The notes: generated by a model from the sequence alone, not told the origin. DNA of 43,188 nucleotides from Roseburia sp. (GCA_022771695.1 JALEKJ010000066.1:1-43188); one strand, 5' to 3'; shown: positions 34,163 to 43,188, numbered from the stretch's first letter. Numbers and translations are program-made.

Positions 34163-36433
34163 ATGCGCTATTCCATACATATAGATAGAAAAAAATGGAT
34201 GATTGTGGCTGCCATCAGTGTACTGCTGGTAGCCGTCTGTATGTTTTCAACTCATACTGCCAACACCGTATATGCGTATACAGCAACAACCGGCACGATT
34301 GTTGATGGACCGGTACGCGTGCGCACGGCGCCGGTAACTGGAGACAAGATTGTTGCCCTTAATCCGGGTGTGACAGTGACGGTCACGGATGAGGTGAGCG
34401 GCTCGGATGGATATGTATGGTATCAGGTGCAGGTTGCAGTGGGCGGAGTAACACAGACCGGATATATCCGGTCGGATTTTGTGCGTTTGGCGACGGCGGA
34501 GGTGAATGCGGAAGGCAATGGTGTGGTGGCAAACACGGATTTGGGTGTCAATGTCCGCTCCGGCGCCGGCACGTCTTATTCCGTTGTAATCAAGATTTAT
34601 AAGGGGCAGCGTGTGAATGTGTTAAGCCAGACCTCTGCCGAGGGTATGAACTGGTACAATGTCAGCTTCACACTTCGTGGCAATACCTATACCGGATGGA
34701 TATGTGCGGATTATGTAACTGTGGACGGTGCAGTTTCTAACAGCGGTTCATCCGGTGCTGCAACAGCGGTTCCGAATGACCAGTATGTGGCAGCACTTCA
34801 GGCGGCTGGATTCCCTGCAAGCTACTGCAATTCGTTGCTGGCATTACATCAGAAATATCCAAACTGGCAGTTTGTGCCGGTGCAGACCGGACTTGATTGG
34901 AATACGGTAATTCAGAATGAGAGCGTTGTCAGTAGAAATCTGATTCAGAGTTCTGCGAATGATGCGAGAAAGTCGACAGACAGCGCAGCGTATGACTGGG
35001 CAACGAATACATGGTATGGATTTGATGGGGCGAACTGGGTCAGCGCGTCCCCGGAATATATTGCATATTGTATGGATCCGCGCAATTTTTTGAACGAGAC
35101 ATATATTTTTCAGTTTGAGACGCTTGAGTACGCAACATATCAGAATGCGGTTGGTGTCGGCAATATTCTTGCAAATACTTTTATGGCAGGAAATTACACG
35201 GATACAGACGGTGCAGTTCGCAGCTATGCAGACACGTTTGTGGAGATTGGAAGCGGGCTTAGTGTGAGCCCGTATCATCTTGCAGCCCGCTGCAAGCAGG
35301 AGCAGGGAACAAAGGGGACAAGCCCATTGATTTCCGGAAACTATTCCGGTTATGCGGGATATTATAATTATTTTAATGTGCGTGCTTTTACCACAAGCGC
35401 GGCTTCCGCTACGGTAAATGGATTAACCTATGCGGTGCAGCAGGGATGGAATTCCATTTATAAGTCAATCGCGGGTGGTTCTGCTGTTGTGGCGAACAAT
35501 TATGTAAAAAAAGGACAGAATACGATTTATTTTGAGAAGTTTAATGTGGTATATCAGAACAGCTTATATTCTCACCAGTATATGACGAACGTGCAGGCAG
35601 CGATGAGCGAGGGGAGCAACATGGGCAAGGCATATGCGGATAAGAATCAGGCGTTTGTATTCCGCATTCCGGTATATAATAACATGCCGGAGTCTGCAGT
35701 TACCTTTGCAGACAAGGGAAACCCGAACAACTGGCTGTCTTCTCTGACTGTACAGGGATGTAGCCTGACACCGGTGTTTTATGGCGCAACGACATCCTAC
35801 TCCCTTGTTGTAGGAGCGGATGTGGACTCTATCAGTGTAGGAGCCACCCCGGTGGCGGCCACCTCACAGGTGTCCGGGACCGGTAATTATTCTTTGAATT
35901 ATGGCAATAATACGATTAATGTGACTTGTATTTCTCAGAGCGGAGCTTCCAGAACTTATACCATTACGGTGGCGAGACAGCAGCCGGCGGCGACGGGAGA
36001 AACTATCACGCTAGGTGATGGTGTGACGATAACATCTTCCTATCCAATCAGCGACTGTGTAACAGGAATTCAGCCGGACACCAGCGCAGCGGCTGTGCTT
36101 TCCGGTATTACGGCGCAGAATTGTACGGTGAAGGTTTTGAAAGCGGATGGAACAGAGAATACTGGAATAATCGGAACGGGAAATAAAGTGACTGTTTACG
36201 TGAATGAACAGCCAATAAAGCAATATGATGTGGTAGTTTACGGAGATGTAAACGGAGACGGAAAAGTGTCGAATGTGGATGTGGTATTGATGCAACGACA
36301 TATTTTAGGCATCACAACACAGTCAGGTGTTTATCTTCAGGCGGCGAATACGAACAAAGACGGAAGCATTTCTAATATAGATGTTGTAATTACGCAACGG
36401 CATATCTTGGGACTGTCTTCCATCAGCCAGTAA
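34163..36433 (+). CDS. Secreted SH3-glucosaminidase with C-terminal dockerin
   Basis: A 756-residue exported protein. An N-terminal signal peptide (basic start, hydrophobic core at about 12-30, cleavage near VYA-YT) is followed by two bacterial SH3 domains at ~38-110 and ~120-185. A GH73-type endo-beta-N-acetylglucosaminidase domain covers ~205-495, with likely catalytic Glu in CKQEQGTKG. A cadherin-like beta-sandwich domain lies at ~525-605. The C-terminal ~60 residues are a type I dockerin with two calcium loops, DVNGDGKVSNVDVV and NTNKDGSISNIDVV. It should cut peptidoglycan glycan strands at the cell surface. The dockerin predicts docking on a cohesin, and the next gene encodes a candidate. 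GGAGGAAAT precedes the ATG. Confidence 0.9.
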   Translation: MRYSIHIDRKKWMIVAAISVLLVAVCMFSTHTANTVYAYTATTGTIVDGPVRVRTAPVTGDKIVALNPGVTVTVTDEVSGSDGYVWYQVQVAVGGVTQTGYIRSDFVRLATAEVNAEGNGVVANTDLGVNVRSGAGTSYSVVIKIYKGQRVNVLSQTSAEGMNWYNVSFTLRGNTYTGWICADYVTVDGAVSNSGSSGAATAVPNDQYVAALQAAGFPASYCNSLLALHQKYPNWQFVPVQTGLDWNTVIQNESVVSRNLIQSSANDARKSTDSAAYDWATNTWYGFDGANWVSASPEYIAYCMDPRNFLNETYIFQFETLEYATYQNAVGVGNILANTFMAGNYTDTDGAVRSYADTFVEIGSGLSVSPYHLAARCKQEQGTKGTSPLISGNYSGYAGYYNYFNVRAFTTSAASATVNGLTYAVQQGWNSIYKSIAGGSAVVANNYVKKGQNTIYFEKFNVVYQNSLYSHQYMTNVQAAMSEGSNMGKAYADKNQAFVFRIPVYNNMPESAVTFADKGNPNNWLSSLTVQGCSLTPVFYGATTSYSLVVGADVDSISVGATPVAATSQVSGTGNYSLNYGNNTINVTCISQSGASRTYTITVARQQPAATGETITLGDGVTITSSYPISDCVTGIQPDTSAAAVLSGITAQNCTVKVLKADGTENTGIIGTGNKVTVYVNEQPIKQYDVVVYGDVNGDGKVSNVDVVLMQRHILGITTQSGVYLQAANTNKDGSISNIDVVITQRHILGLSSISQ

Positions 36434-36463
36434 TCCTTTAGATATTTGAAAGGGGTATGATTC

Positions 36464-38212
36464 ATGAAAAAGAAATTCGGAATATTTTTGATTGCGTTAT
36501 GTATGTGTTTGGGAATGCTTGGTCCGGATGTTACGATATGGGCGGCGTCGGGAAAGACATCGGTATCGGTTTCGGCAAGTAGTGTGAATATCGGAGATAC
36601 GGTTACGGTTACCGGGAAAGCGACAGGTCCGTCAGGAGAGAAAGTGTTGGCAACCATGACGCTTTCGTGGGATGCGAATGTGTTACAGTTTGTGAGTTGT
36701 TCTGAAGAGTCTGGTGGTGGTGGTGGAAGCCGCGTGGTGAACACTGACAAGAGTTTTACGATTACGCTAAAGGCGATTTCCGCAGGAACCAGTGCAGTTT
36801 CTTTGTCGGCAGAAGACGGCGTATTGTTTGATACGGTTGAGAGTCTTGACTCCATGGAAGGAAGCAGCGCAACCGTTACGGTAAATAATGCTGCCAGTAC
36901 AAGTACCGGAGGAAGTACAAGCACCGGTGGAAATACATCCACTGGCGGTGGCACAACTACCGGAACACTGTCTGCAGATAATTCACTTAAGAGCTTGACA
37001 ATCTCGCCGGGAACGTTATCTCCGTCCTTTGCTTATAACAAGACATCCTATACGGCTACGGTCGGAAGCGATGTGACGAGCATTGCGGTATCTGCGACAC
37101 CGGCAAATGCGAAAGCTGTTGTACAGTCTGTTACGGGAAATGATAATCTGAAAGAGGGAACAAATACGATTCAGATTGTAGTAAAAGCAGAAAATGGCGT
37201 GACTGCTACCTATACGATTAAGGTGACGAAGCAGGCTGCGGCAGGTGCAAGCACAAATAATTCTGAGGCGGAGGAAAAGCCGCAACAGCCCGAAGAAACT
37301 GAGCCGCAGGAGGCGATTGTGGTAAATGGTGTTTCTTATCAAATTTCCGAGAATTTTTCGGAGGAGGATATACCGGTTGATTTTGCGGAAAGTGAAATAA
37401 ATTATCATGGAAACCAGTATAAAGGCGTAAGCTATACAAAGGGATCCCTGAATCTTTTATGGATGGTTTCACAGAATACAGAGGGAAAATTCTTTGTCTA
37501 TGATGAGACAAGGGATAATGTTTATCCGTTTACGCGATTTGCTAATGGAGAGAAATACGTGATTGCATTGGCTGCACCGGTGGATTTTACGATGCCGGAG
37601 ACATATTTGCAGACAAGCCTTGCAGTGGATGAAGAGAACTCTATCATAGCATATCAAAGGGCCGCAGAAGATGAATCGGAAATTGTATCTGAGTTTTATC
37701 TGTTTTATGGCGTGAACCATGAGGGCACTGAAAATTGGTATCAGTATGATGCGTTAGAGGGGACCTATCAGAGACTCTCTGTGGCGATTACAGAGGAAGG
37801 AGATAGCACATCTTCGGAGGACATGGCTTATTTGCAGGAGGAGTATACAACGCTTTCTGAAAAATATACAGCCGAAAAGACATTCGCGAGAAATATGATA
37901 GCAGTGCTAGTGTTCATTATTGCGGTATTGGTAATTGTAATCATTAATCTTTTCATATACAGGTTTAGAAAGCAGGAAAATGATGAGTTCTTTGAAGATG
38001 AGTTTGAAGAAGATGAGGTGACCGAGGGCGAATTGACCGAGGAAGAATCGCCAGATGACGAGTTGCCGGATGATGAGTCTTCTAACGAGAGCTTGCCGGA
38101 TGATGAATCTTTGGACGAGAAATTGCCGGAAGATGAAACTGAATTAGAAGAGGAATCAGATGAAGGAAGAAAATCAGATGATTTGGAAATTATTGACTTC
38201 AATGATTTATAA
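36464..38212 (+). CDS. Membrane-anchored protein with cohesin-like and cadherin-like domains and acidic tail
   Basis: A 582-residue protein. A signal peptide (residues 1-28) precedes a beta-sandwich domain at ~30-145. Its pattern (VNIGDTVTVTGKA, LSWDANVLQFVS, SFTITLKAISAGTSAVSL) resembles cohesins. A Ser/Thr/Gly repeat linker comes next, then a cadherin-like domain at ~170-260 similar to one in the upstream enzyme. After an unassigned region, a coiled coil leads to one membrane helix near 480-505. The cytoplasmic tail of ~75 residues is strongly acidic, with LPDDES-type repeats. The cohesin call is from pattern only. It begins 30 nt after the dockerin enzyme and would be a natural surface anchor for it. 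A scaffold or sensor role is inferred. Confidence 0.72.
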   Translation: MKKKFGIFLIALCMCLGMLGPDVTIWAASGKTSVSVSASSVNIGDTVTVTGKATGPSGEKVLATMTLSWDANVLQFVSCSEESGGGGGSRVVNTDKSFTITLKAISAGTSAVSLSAEDGVLFDTVESLDSMEGSSATVTVNNAASTSTGGSTSTGGNTSTGGGTTTGTLSADNSLKSLTISPGTLSPSFAYNKTSYTATVGSDVTSIAVSATPANAKAVVQSVTGNDNLKEGTNTIQIVVKAENGVTATYTIKVTKQAAAGASTNNSEAEEKPQQPEETEPQEAIVVNGVSYQISENFSEEDIPVDFAESEINYHGNQYKGVSYTKGSLNLLWMVSQNTEGKFFVYDETRDNVYPFTRFANGEKYVIALAAPVDFTMPETYLQTSLAVDEENSIIAYQRAAEDESEIVSEFYLFYGVNHEGTENWYQYDALEGTYQRLSVAITEEGDSTSSEDMAYLQEEYTTLSEKYTAEKTFARNMIAVLVFIIAVLVIVIINLFIYRFRKQENDEFFEDEFEEDEVTEGELTEEESPDDELPDDESSNESLPDDESLDEKLPEDETELEEESDEGRKSDDLEIIDFNDL

Positions 38213-38243
38213 TAAAAAAGATTCCTGACAATAGGAGGGGAAC

Positions 38244-40700
38244 ATGCAGACATCATATACAGCGAAGGCAAAGAAAGCGATTGACATTGCATCACGCATG
38301 TCAAAGTCGTTGCATCACAATTATATCGGAACAGAGCATATTTTGTTGGGACTTTTAAAAGAGAATACAGGCGTTGCGGCACAGATTTTGCGGGACAATG
38401 GCGTGGAATTAGATAAGGTGCTGAATCTTATTGAGGAATTGATTGCACCGGCGCAGACAGTGGCTTTGCAGGAGCCGGAAGGATATTCGCCCCGGGCAAC
38501 ACGCGTGCTTGAAGGGGCGGCAAAAGAGGCAACGCGTTTCCGCTCTGAAAAAATCGGAACAGAGCATATTTTGCTTGCCATGGTAAAAGAGACGGAATGT
38601 GTAGCGGCAAGACTGCTGAATACGTTGTCGGTCAACATTCAGAAGATGTATGTCGACACACTGATTGCCATGGGCGAGGATGCAAGCCTTTATAAAGAGG
38701 ACTTTCAGAATGGAAAACCGGGACGTAAGAAAAATGCAGAGGCAACCGCTGTTCTTGATCAGTATTCCAGAGATTTAACGAAGCTATCTGCAGAGGGAAG
38801 TTTAGACCCGGTAGTCGGAAGAGAAAAAGAAATTGACCGGGTGATTCAGATATTAAGCAGAAGAAACAAAAACAACCCGTGCCTTATTGGGGAACCCGGA
38901 GTAGGAAAGACCGCTATTGTTGAAGGAATTGCAGACCGCATTGTGACAGGTATGGTTCCGGATACAGTGCTTGGCAAACGCGTGGTGTCATTGGACTTGT
39001 CGGGAATCGTTGCCGGTTCCAAATACCGCGGTGAATTTGAAGAACGTATTAAGAAGGTTCTTGCAGAGGTGACGAAAGCGGGAAATGTCCTTTTGTTTAT
39101 CGATGAGATTCATACGATTATCGGTGCAGGTGGCGCAGAAGGTGCTATTGACGCATCGAATATTTTAAAACCCGCATTGGCACGTGGTGAAGTACAGGTT
39201 ATCGGAGCAACTACGGTTGAAGAGTATCGTAAATATATTGAGAAAGATGCCGCATTAGAGCGCAGATTCCAACCGGTTGTGGTAGAGGAGCCGACAGAAG
39301 AGGAAACAGTGGAAATCTTAAAGGGGCTGCGCAGCCAGTACGAGAAGCATCACGGTGTAACAATTACGGATGAAGCACTGTTAGCGGCGGTAAGACTTTC
39401 TACACGCTATATTAATGACCGTTTCCTGCCGGATAAGGCAATCGATCTTATGGACGAGGCGGCAGCAAAAGTGCGTCTTGCCATTGGAGGGAATCCGAAG
39501 GATATGGCAGTACTGAAAAATGAGATTACAGAAAAAGAAAATGAATTAGAGCGTGCGCTCATGAATGCCGACTTAGAGGCGGCAAGGTTTGCCAGAGAAG
39601 AAAAAGAAGCTTTGGAAGAAAAGAGTAAAAAGCTTGCGGAAAAGATGAAAAGAGAGCTTGGAAGAAAGCACTATACCGTGGGCGAGGATGAAATTGCAGA
39701 TGTTGTGTCGGGCTGGACGAAGATTCCGGTGAAAAAATTGGCGGAAGGTGAAGCTGCAAGGCTTCGCAGACTGGAAGCAACACTGCATAAGCGTGTTATC
39801 GGACAGGAAGAGGCTGTGACGGCGGTAGCCAAAGCCGTGCGAAGAGGACGTGTTGGATTAAAAGACCCACGGCGTCCGATTGGCTCTTTCCTTTTCTTAG
39901 GACCGACCGGTGTGGGTAAGACGGAGATATCCAAGGCGTTAGCGGAAGCGGTGTTTGGACAGGAGCAGGCGATGATTCGTGTTGATATGTCTGAATACAT
40001 GGAGAAGCATAGCGTGTCGAAGATGATTGGTTCTCCGCCGGGGTATGTCGGACATGAGGACGGAGGACAACTGAGTGAGAAGGTTCGTCGCAATCCGTAT
40101 TCGGTAATTTTGTTCGATGAGATAGAAAAAGCCCATCCGGATGTTTTCAATATTCTGCTTCAAGTACTCGATGATGGGCATATTACCGATTCGCAGGGAA
40201 GAAAAGTGGATTTCAAGAATACGATTATCATTATGACCTCCAATGCGGGAGCACAGGCGATTGTGGAGCCGAAAAAGCTCGGGTTTGCGTCGAGCAATGA
40301 TGAAAAGCAGGATTATGAGCGCATGAAGAGTAGTGTGATGGAGGAAGTACGTCGTATTTTTAAACCAGAATTCTTAAATCGTATTGATGAGACGATTGTA
40401 TTCCGTTCTTTAAACAAGGCGGATATGAAACAGATTGTGGGATTAATGACGAAGGAACTTTCTGAGCGATGCAAGAATCAGCTTGATGTAAAACTGATTG
40501 TACGTGACAGTGCAAAGAACTATATCGTAGATAAGGCATATGAGCCGAAGTATGGAGCGAGACCATTAAGACGCAAGATTCAGAATGAAATTGAGGATAA
40601 GTTGGCAGAACAGCTTCTGGATGGAACTGTGAAAAAGGGCATGCAGGTTGTTGTTACAACAAAAAATAATGCGATAGTTTTTGAAGCGAAGGAAAAGTAA
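38244..40700 (+). CDS. clpC: ATP-dependent Clp protease ATP-binding subunit ClpC
   Basis: A Hsp100 unfoldase of 818 aa, typical ClpC length. Two Clp-N repeats fill residues 1-145. AAA-1 has Walker A GEPGVGKT near 216 and Walker [11 protein letters not shown] middle coiled coil lies near 415-475. AAA-2 has Walker A GPTGVGKT near 553 and Walker [21 protein letters not shown] loop near 680 fits the ClpP-docking tripeptide. It would unfold proteins for ClpP in the cytoplasm. GGAGGGGAAC precedes the ATG. The usual ctsR-mcsA-mcsB genes are absent upstream; instead the surface-protein gene lies 31 nt before it, so clpC may be partly co-transcribed with it. Confidence 0.95.
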   Translation: MQTSYTAKAKKAIDIASRMSKSLHHNYIGTEHILLGLLKENTGVAAQILRDNGVELDKVLNLIEELIAPAQTVALQEPEGYSPRATRVLEGAAKEATRFRSEKIGTEHILLAMVKETECVAARLLNTLSVNIQKMYVDTLIAMGEDASLYKEDFQNGKPGRKKNAEATAVLDQYSRDLTKLSAEGSLDPVVGREKEIDRVIQILSRRNKNNPCLIGEPGVGKTAIVEGIADRIVTGMVPDTVLGKRVVSLDLSGIVAGSKYRGEFEERIKKVLAEVTKAGNVLLFIDEIHTIIGAGGAEGAIDASNILKPALARGEVQVIGATTVEEYRKYIEKDAALERRFQPVVVEEPTEEETVEILKGLRSQYEKHHGVTITDEALLAAVRLSTRYINDRFLPDKAIDLMDEAAAKVRLAIGGNPKDMAVLKNEITEKENELERALMNADLEAARFAREEKEALEEKSKKLAEKMKRELGRKHYTVGEDEIADVVSGWTKIPVKKLAEGEAARLRRLEATLHKRVIGQEEAVTAVAKAVRRGRVGLKDPRRPIGSFLFLGPTGVGKTEISKALAEAVFGQEQAMIRVDMSEYMEKHSVSKMIGSPPGYVGHEDGGQLSEKVRRNPYSVILFDEIEKAHPDVFNILLQVLDDGHITDSQGRKVDFKNTIIIMTSNAGAQAIVEPKKLGFASSNDEKQDYERMKSSVMEEVRRIFKPEFLNRIDETIVFRSLNKADMKQIVGLMTKELSERCKNQLDVKLIVRDSAKNYIVDKAYEPKYGARPLRRKIQNEIEDKLAEQLLDGTVKKGMQVVVTTKNNAIVFEAKEK

Positions 40701-40734
40701 AAAAATCCTTAAATGTCATGGAAAACACTAGAAA

Positions 40735-40779
40735 TATAATGCCACTTATTATATAATACTTTTACGATATTTTTATAAT
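40735..40779 (+). promoter_or_regulatory. AT-rich promoter region with three TATAAT boxes
   Basis: TATAAT occurs at 40735-40740, 40752-40757 and 40774-40779 between clpC and the small beta-rich protein gene. None has a good -35 at 16-18 bp, so which is used is unclear. A T/A-rich UP-like context may compensate. Confidence 0.35.
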
Positions 40780-40837
40780 ATTTTTGGCGAAGCAGATATG
40801 GCAGACGGTTACCGCTGCTGCGTTACAGGAGGATGAG

Positions 40838-41248
40838 ATGGCTGTTATTAGTGAGTTAATTCGTTCAGAAGCGGATGGAACAATCAGTTTTGGAGATTAT
40901 TCTTTAAGTGCAAAGGCAAAACTTGATAATTTTGAGCATCAGGGAGATATTTACAAGGTAAAAACCTGTCAGGAGATTACTAAGTTAGAGCGCAACGGTA
41001 TGTTTGTATATGAATCTGTACCGGGAACTGCGGTCATGAATTTAAAAGCGACTGATACCGGACTGACTTTTCAGGTAGAAGGGCCGGAAGATGCTCAGTT
41101 TACGGTAGAGCTTGAGGATGAGATGGAATATGATATCAAGATTGATGGAGCAGATGCGGGAAAGATGAAGACCAATCTGGGAGGTAAACTCAGTGTCAGT
41201 GTTGAGTTAGGAGAGCATCCGGTAGAAGTTGAGATTCAGAAATGCTAA
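40838..41248 (+). CDS. Conserved small beta-rich protein, often mislabelled endosialidase
   Basis: A 136-residue, acidic, cytoplasmic protein with alternating hydrophobic patterns that suggest two beta-sheet domains: ISFGDYSLSAKAKLDNFEHQGDIYKV and a later LEDEMEYDIKIDGADAGKM. Close relatives in Lachnospiraceae are, from memory, annotated endosialidase, but I see no sialidase motifs (no Asp-box repeats), and the length is far too small. Start: AGGAGG at 40827-40832 lies 5 nt before the ATG at 40838; a longer frame from a TTG at 40784 has no ribosome binding site. It is flanked by an AT-rich promoter region and a GC-rich hairpin, so it is probably monocistronic. Function unknown. Confidence 0.8.
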   Translation: MAVISELIRSEADGTISFGDYSLSAKAKLDNFEHQGDIYKVKTCQEITKLERNGMFVYESVPGTAVMNLKATDTGLTFQVEGPEDAQFTVELEDEMEYDIKIDGADAGKMKTNLGGKLSVSVELGEHPVEVEIQKC

Positions 41249-41286
41249 TGAATTAACAAGATGAGTGCAATAATATAAGAGGAAGA

Positions 41287-41318
41287 ACCCGCCCCATTTA
41301 GGGCGGGGTCTTTCAATT
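41287..41318 (+). terminator. GC-rich hairpin after the small beta-rich protein gene
   Basis: CCCGCCC at 41288-41294 pairs with GGGCGGG at 41301-41307, followed by the imperfect T-rich TCTTTCAATTT. It is a probable but not ideal terminator. Confidence 0.65.
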
Positions 41319-41359
41319 TAATGGGAAAGCCCACGCTTGATAAAATAAAGGAGAAGAAG

Positions 41360-42727
41360 ATGGCAAAAGGAAGGACATGTGTATATTTCTGTCAGAACTG
41401 TGGATATGAATCCGGTAAGTGGTTAGGACAGTGCCCGGGATGTCGTGAGTGGAATACGTTTGTGGAAGAGTTTGTTGATAAAAGGAGTGTCGGAAAAGGA
41501 AAACAATCCGGGAATGAACATGCACAGACAGTTCCGCTCTCTGCAATCGAGATGACCCAGGATAAAAGGGTGTCGACGAATATCGCAGAACTCGATCGGG
41601 TTTTAGGCGGTGGCATTGTGCAAGGTTCTTTGGTATTGGTGGGCGGTGATCCGGGAATCGGAAAGTCGACGTTACTTTTACAGGTGTGTCAGAATCTTTC
41701 CAAGCAGAAAGTGAAAGTGCTTTACATATCCGGTGAGGAGTCTCTGCAGCAGATTAAGATTCGTGCAGAGCGCATCGGTACATTTGAGGATAGCCTAAGC
41801 CTTTTGTGCGAGACGAATCTGGACACGATTCAGAAGGTGATTGACCGTGAGAAACCACAGATTGTGGTGATTGATTCTATACAGACCATGTATAATGAAA
41901 ATGTTGCATCGGCTCCGGGAAGCGTGTCTCAGGTCAGAGAGTCCACCGGGACATTGATGCAGATTGCGAAGGGAAGCGGTATTTCTATTTTTATCGTAGG
42001 GCACGTGACCAAGGAAGGGGTTGTGGCGGGACCGAGAGTATTAGAGCACATGGTTGATACCGTCCTTTATTTTGAAGGAGACCGTCATGCAGCTTATCGT
42101 ATCTTACGCGGTGTGAAGAACCGTTTTGGTTCAACGAATGAAATCGGAGTTTTTGAGATGAGACAGAACGGATTGGTCGAAGTGGAGAATCCGTCAGAAT
42201 TTATGTTGAGTGGAAAGCCGGAGGGAGCATCTGGCTCGGTTGTGGCATGTTCCATGGAAGGAACCAGACCCATTTTGTTAGAGGTTCAGGCGCTTGTATG
42301 TCACACGAATTTTGGAATCCCGCGTAGGACAGCCGCCGGTACCGACTTTAATCGTGTGAATCTGTTGATGGCAGTTTTGGAAAAAAGGTTAGGACTGCAG
42401 CTTGGCAACTGCGATGCATATATTAATATTGCGGGCGGTATTCGAATGAATGAGCCCGCAATCGATTTGGGAATTGTGTTATCCATTATATCCAGTTATA
42501 AGGAAAAGCCGATTGATGAGAAAACAATCTGTTTTGGAGAGGTTGGTTTAAGCGGAGAAGTCAGGGCAGTCAGCATGGCAGAGCAGAGAGTCCTTGAAGC
42601 GAAGAAGCTTGGGTTTGATACCTGTATTCTGCCGGAAGTGTGTCGTGAGAACATAAAAGGGATTTCCGGTATCAAACTTGTCGGGGTCAGAACTGTGAAA
42701 GATGCAATGGATTGTATTATGCGTTAG
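41360..42727 (+). CDS. radA: DNA repair protein RadA
   Basis: A branch-migration ATPase of 455 aa that assists RecA in recombination. Residues 11-28 are a C4 zinc finger (CQNC...CPGC). The RecA-like core has Walker A GGDPGIGKST at about 95-104, Walker B VVIDSIQT near 170, and the RadA-specific KNRFG motif near 253. The C-terminal ~170 residues form the Lon-like domain (RMNEPAIDLGIVLSI, GLSGEVR). The start at 41360 follows AAGGAG at 41348-41353; an in-frame ATG at 41321 extends into the upstream terminator and is rejected. It is the last protein gene before the rRNA promoter region. Confidence 0.96.
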   Translation: MAKGRTCVYFCQNCGYESGKWLGQCPGCREWNTFVEEFVDKRSVGKGKQSGNEHAQTVPLSAIEMTQDKRVSTNIAELDRVLGGGIVQGSLVLVGGDPGIGKSTLLLQVCQNLSKQKVKVLYISGEESLQQIKIRAERIGTFEDSLSLLCETNLDTIQKVIDREKPQIVVIDSIQTMYNENVASAPGSVSQVRESTGTLMQIAKGSGISIFIVGHVTKEGVVAGPRVLEHMVDTVLYFEGDRHAAYRILRGVKNRFGSTNEIGVFEMRQNGLVEVENPSEFMLSGKPEGASGSVVACSMEGTRPILLEVQALVCHTNFGIPRRTAAGTDFNRVNLLMAVLEKRLGLQLGNCDAYINIAGGIRMNEPAIDLGIVLSIISSYKEKPIDEKTICFGEVGLSGEVRAVSMAEQRVLEAKKLGFDTCILPEVCRENIKGISGIKLVGVRTVKDAMDCIMR

Positions 42728-42770
42728 CGGAATATACCTATATATAGTAGAATGCGGTAGTACGATATAA

Positions 42771-42811
42771 TTGTCAAGAATTGTATAAACAATACACACA
42801 ATTCTCGACAA
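42771..42811 (+). terminator. Inverted repeat after radA
   Basis: TTGTCAAGAATTGT at 42771-42784 and ACAATTCTCGACAA at 42798-42811 are inverted, with one mismatch around a 13-base loop, followed by AAAAACTTTCTTT. It is AT-rich for a terminator but well placed to end radA or insulate the rrn promoters. Confidence 0.55.
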
Positions 42812-42844
42812 AAAACTTTCTTTAATGAAACTGCAGAAATGGTG

Positions 42845-42873
42845 TTGACATTCCAAATTAATGGTGCTAATAT
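42845..42873 (+). promoter_or_regulatory. Upstream rrn promoter P1
   Basis: Consensus TTGACA (42845-42850) and TAATAT (42868-42873) are 17 bp apart. A hairpin-forming stretch (AATCACTT paired with AAGTGATT, about 42924-42945) lies between it and P2. Confidence 0.75.
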
Positions 42874-42961
42874 AAACAAGCTGACCGCAAGAACAGCGGG
42901 ATGCACCGAGACAGTCGGTCGAATCACTTCTTAAAAAGTGATTTGAAAAAGAAAAAAGTTG

Positions 42962-42990
42962 TTGACAAATAAGTTCAACGGTGATATAGT
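42962..42990 (+). promoter_or_regulatory. Downstream rrn promoter P2
   Basis: Consensus TTGACA (42962-42967) and TATAGT (42985-42990) are separated by 17 bp. Two consecutive TTGACA promoters about 117 bp apart with no coding sequence downstream are typical of ribosomal RNA operons. Confidence 0.8.
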
Positions 42991-43188
42991 TAATAAGCTG
43001 TCGCCGAGAACGGATGACAACAAGTACCTTGATAACTGAACAGTGAGTAAACCTTGAAAGATTCTACGGCGAACAAAGTTCGCCAAGAAGAAAATCATAG
43101 ATTTTCTTCCGGGTTTCGAAAGAGACCTGAAAAAGAGATTTCAGGATGCTTGAAAAAGCAGACGAACACTTCTATTAAATAGAAGTAC
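42991..43188 (+). ncRNA. Probable 16S rRNA operon leader (5' part of pre-rRNA), 16S not reached
   Basis: The stretch carries CCTTGATAACTGAACAGTGA at 43028-43047, similar to the TTGAAAACTGAACA element of Firmicute pre-rRNA leaders, followed by hairpins. GGCGAAC pairs with GTTCGCC (43068-43084), and GAAGAAAAT with ATTTTCTTC (43087-43109). The window ends before any mature 16S sequence. From 42728 to 43188 there is no protein gene. Confidence 0.65.

Noticed and set aside
36899-36965. Short repeats as CRISPR or VNTR locus
   Set aside because: They encode a Ser/Thr/Gly linker in frame within the cohesin-like protein and have no CRISPR repeat-spacer pattern.
39671-40150. 159-codon frame antisense to clpC
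   Set aside because: It mirrors conserved AAA-2 codons of clpC; long antisense frames are expected there.
41321-41359. Upstream start for radA
   Set aside because: It would begin just after a terminator hairpin, and AAGGAG sits correctly before the ATG at 41360 instead.
42991-43188. Mature 16S rRNA gene
   Set aside because: No 16S 5' sequence is present before the window ends; only leader-like sequence is seen.

Overview
The window looks like chromosome from a motile, Gram-positive anaerobe of the Clostridia, most likely Lachnospiraceae. This is inferred from gene content and style: moderate-GC low-GC-Firmicute codon use, AGGAGG ribosome binding sites, three chemoreceptors, a PPi-type phosphofructokinase, a dockerin protein, a stand-alone DUF6320 zinc-ribbon membrane protein, and ClpC near RadA. 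No phage, insertion sequence, CRISPR array or tRNA gene was seen. The right edge is the promoter and leader of what is probably an rRNA operon, but no 16S sequence is reached.

Layout. 1-4062: chemoreceptor, gene-poor gap, TetR regulator and a second chemoreceptor. 4059-7007: an ABC-2 type exporter operon driven by a MerR-type promoter with a 19-bp spacer. Its MerR/GyrI regulator lies inside the operon but is broken by an internal out-of-frame deletion. A CPBP membrane protease ends the operon. 7070-8944: hybrid sensor kinase. 9116-13645: apparent four-gene operon of YyaL/DUF255 thioredoxin-like protein, FAD oxidoreductase with a Rieske domain, and a split two-subunit chromate-type transporter. 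13674-14741 (minus): membrane acyltransferase. 14891-17853: alanine/sodium symporter and a third chemoreceptor. 17953-22395: DUF368 polyprenyl-phosphate translocase plus a heterodimeric ABC exporter, ended by a 124-nt hairpin facing degV.

23409-27959 holds the least characterised group. A TetR gene and a convergent GntR/FCD gene precede an HxxxDG condensation-type acyltransferase, a DUF6320 zinc-ribbon membrane protein and an HSL-type esterase. TTGTATCA half-sites occur upstream of both the TetR gene and the acyltransferase, and a perfect TGGTAT-N5-ATACCA operator sits on the gntR promoter. This could be a regulated acyl transfer/hydrolysis system.

27934-33333: PPi-phosphofructokinase (minus), a PflA-like radical SAM protein, and a 1000-residue GGDEF-EAL-PAS protein whose GGDEF motif is degenerate and whose EAL motif looks active. 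33450-40700: small HAD phosphatase, small membrane protein, a secreted SH3-glucosaminidase ending in a dockerin, a membrane-anchored protein with a cohesin-like domain and a very acidic cytoplasmic tail, then ClpC. The dockerin/cohesin-like neighbours suggest tethering of a wall hydrolase at the cell surface. 40838-43188: small beta-rich protein, RadA, and tandem strong promoters of the probable rrn operon.
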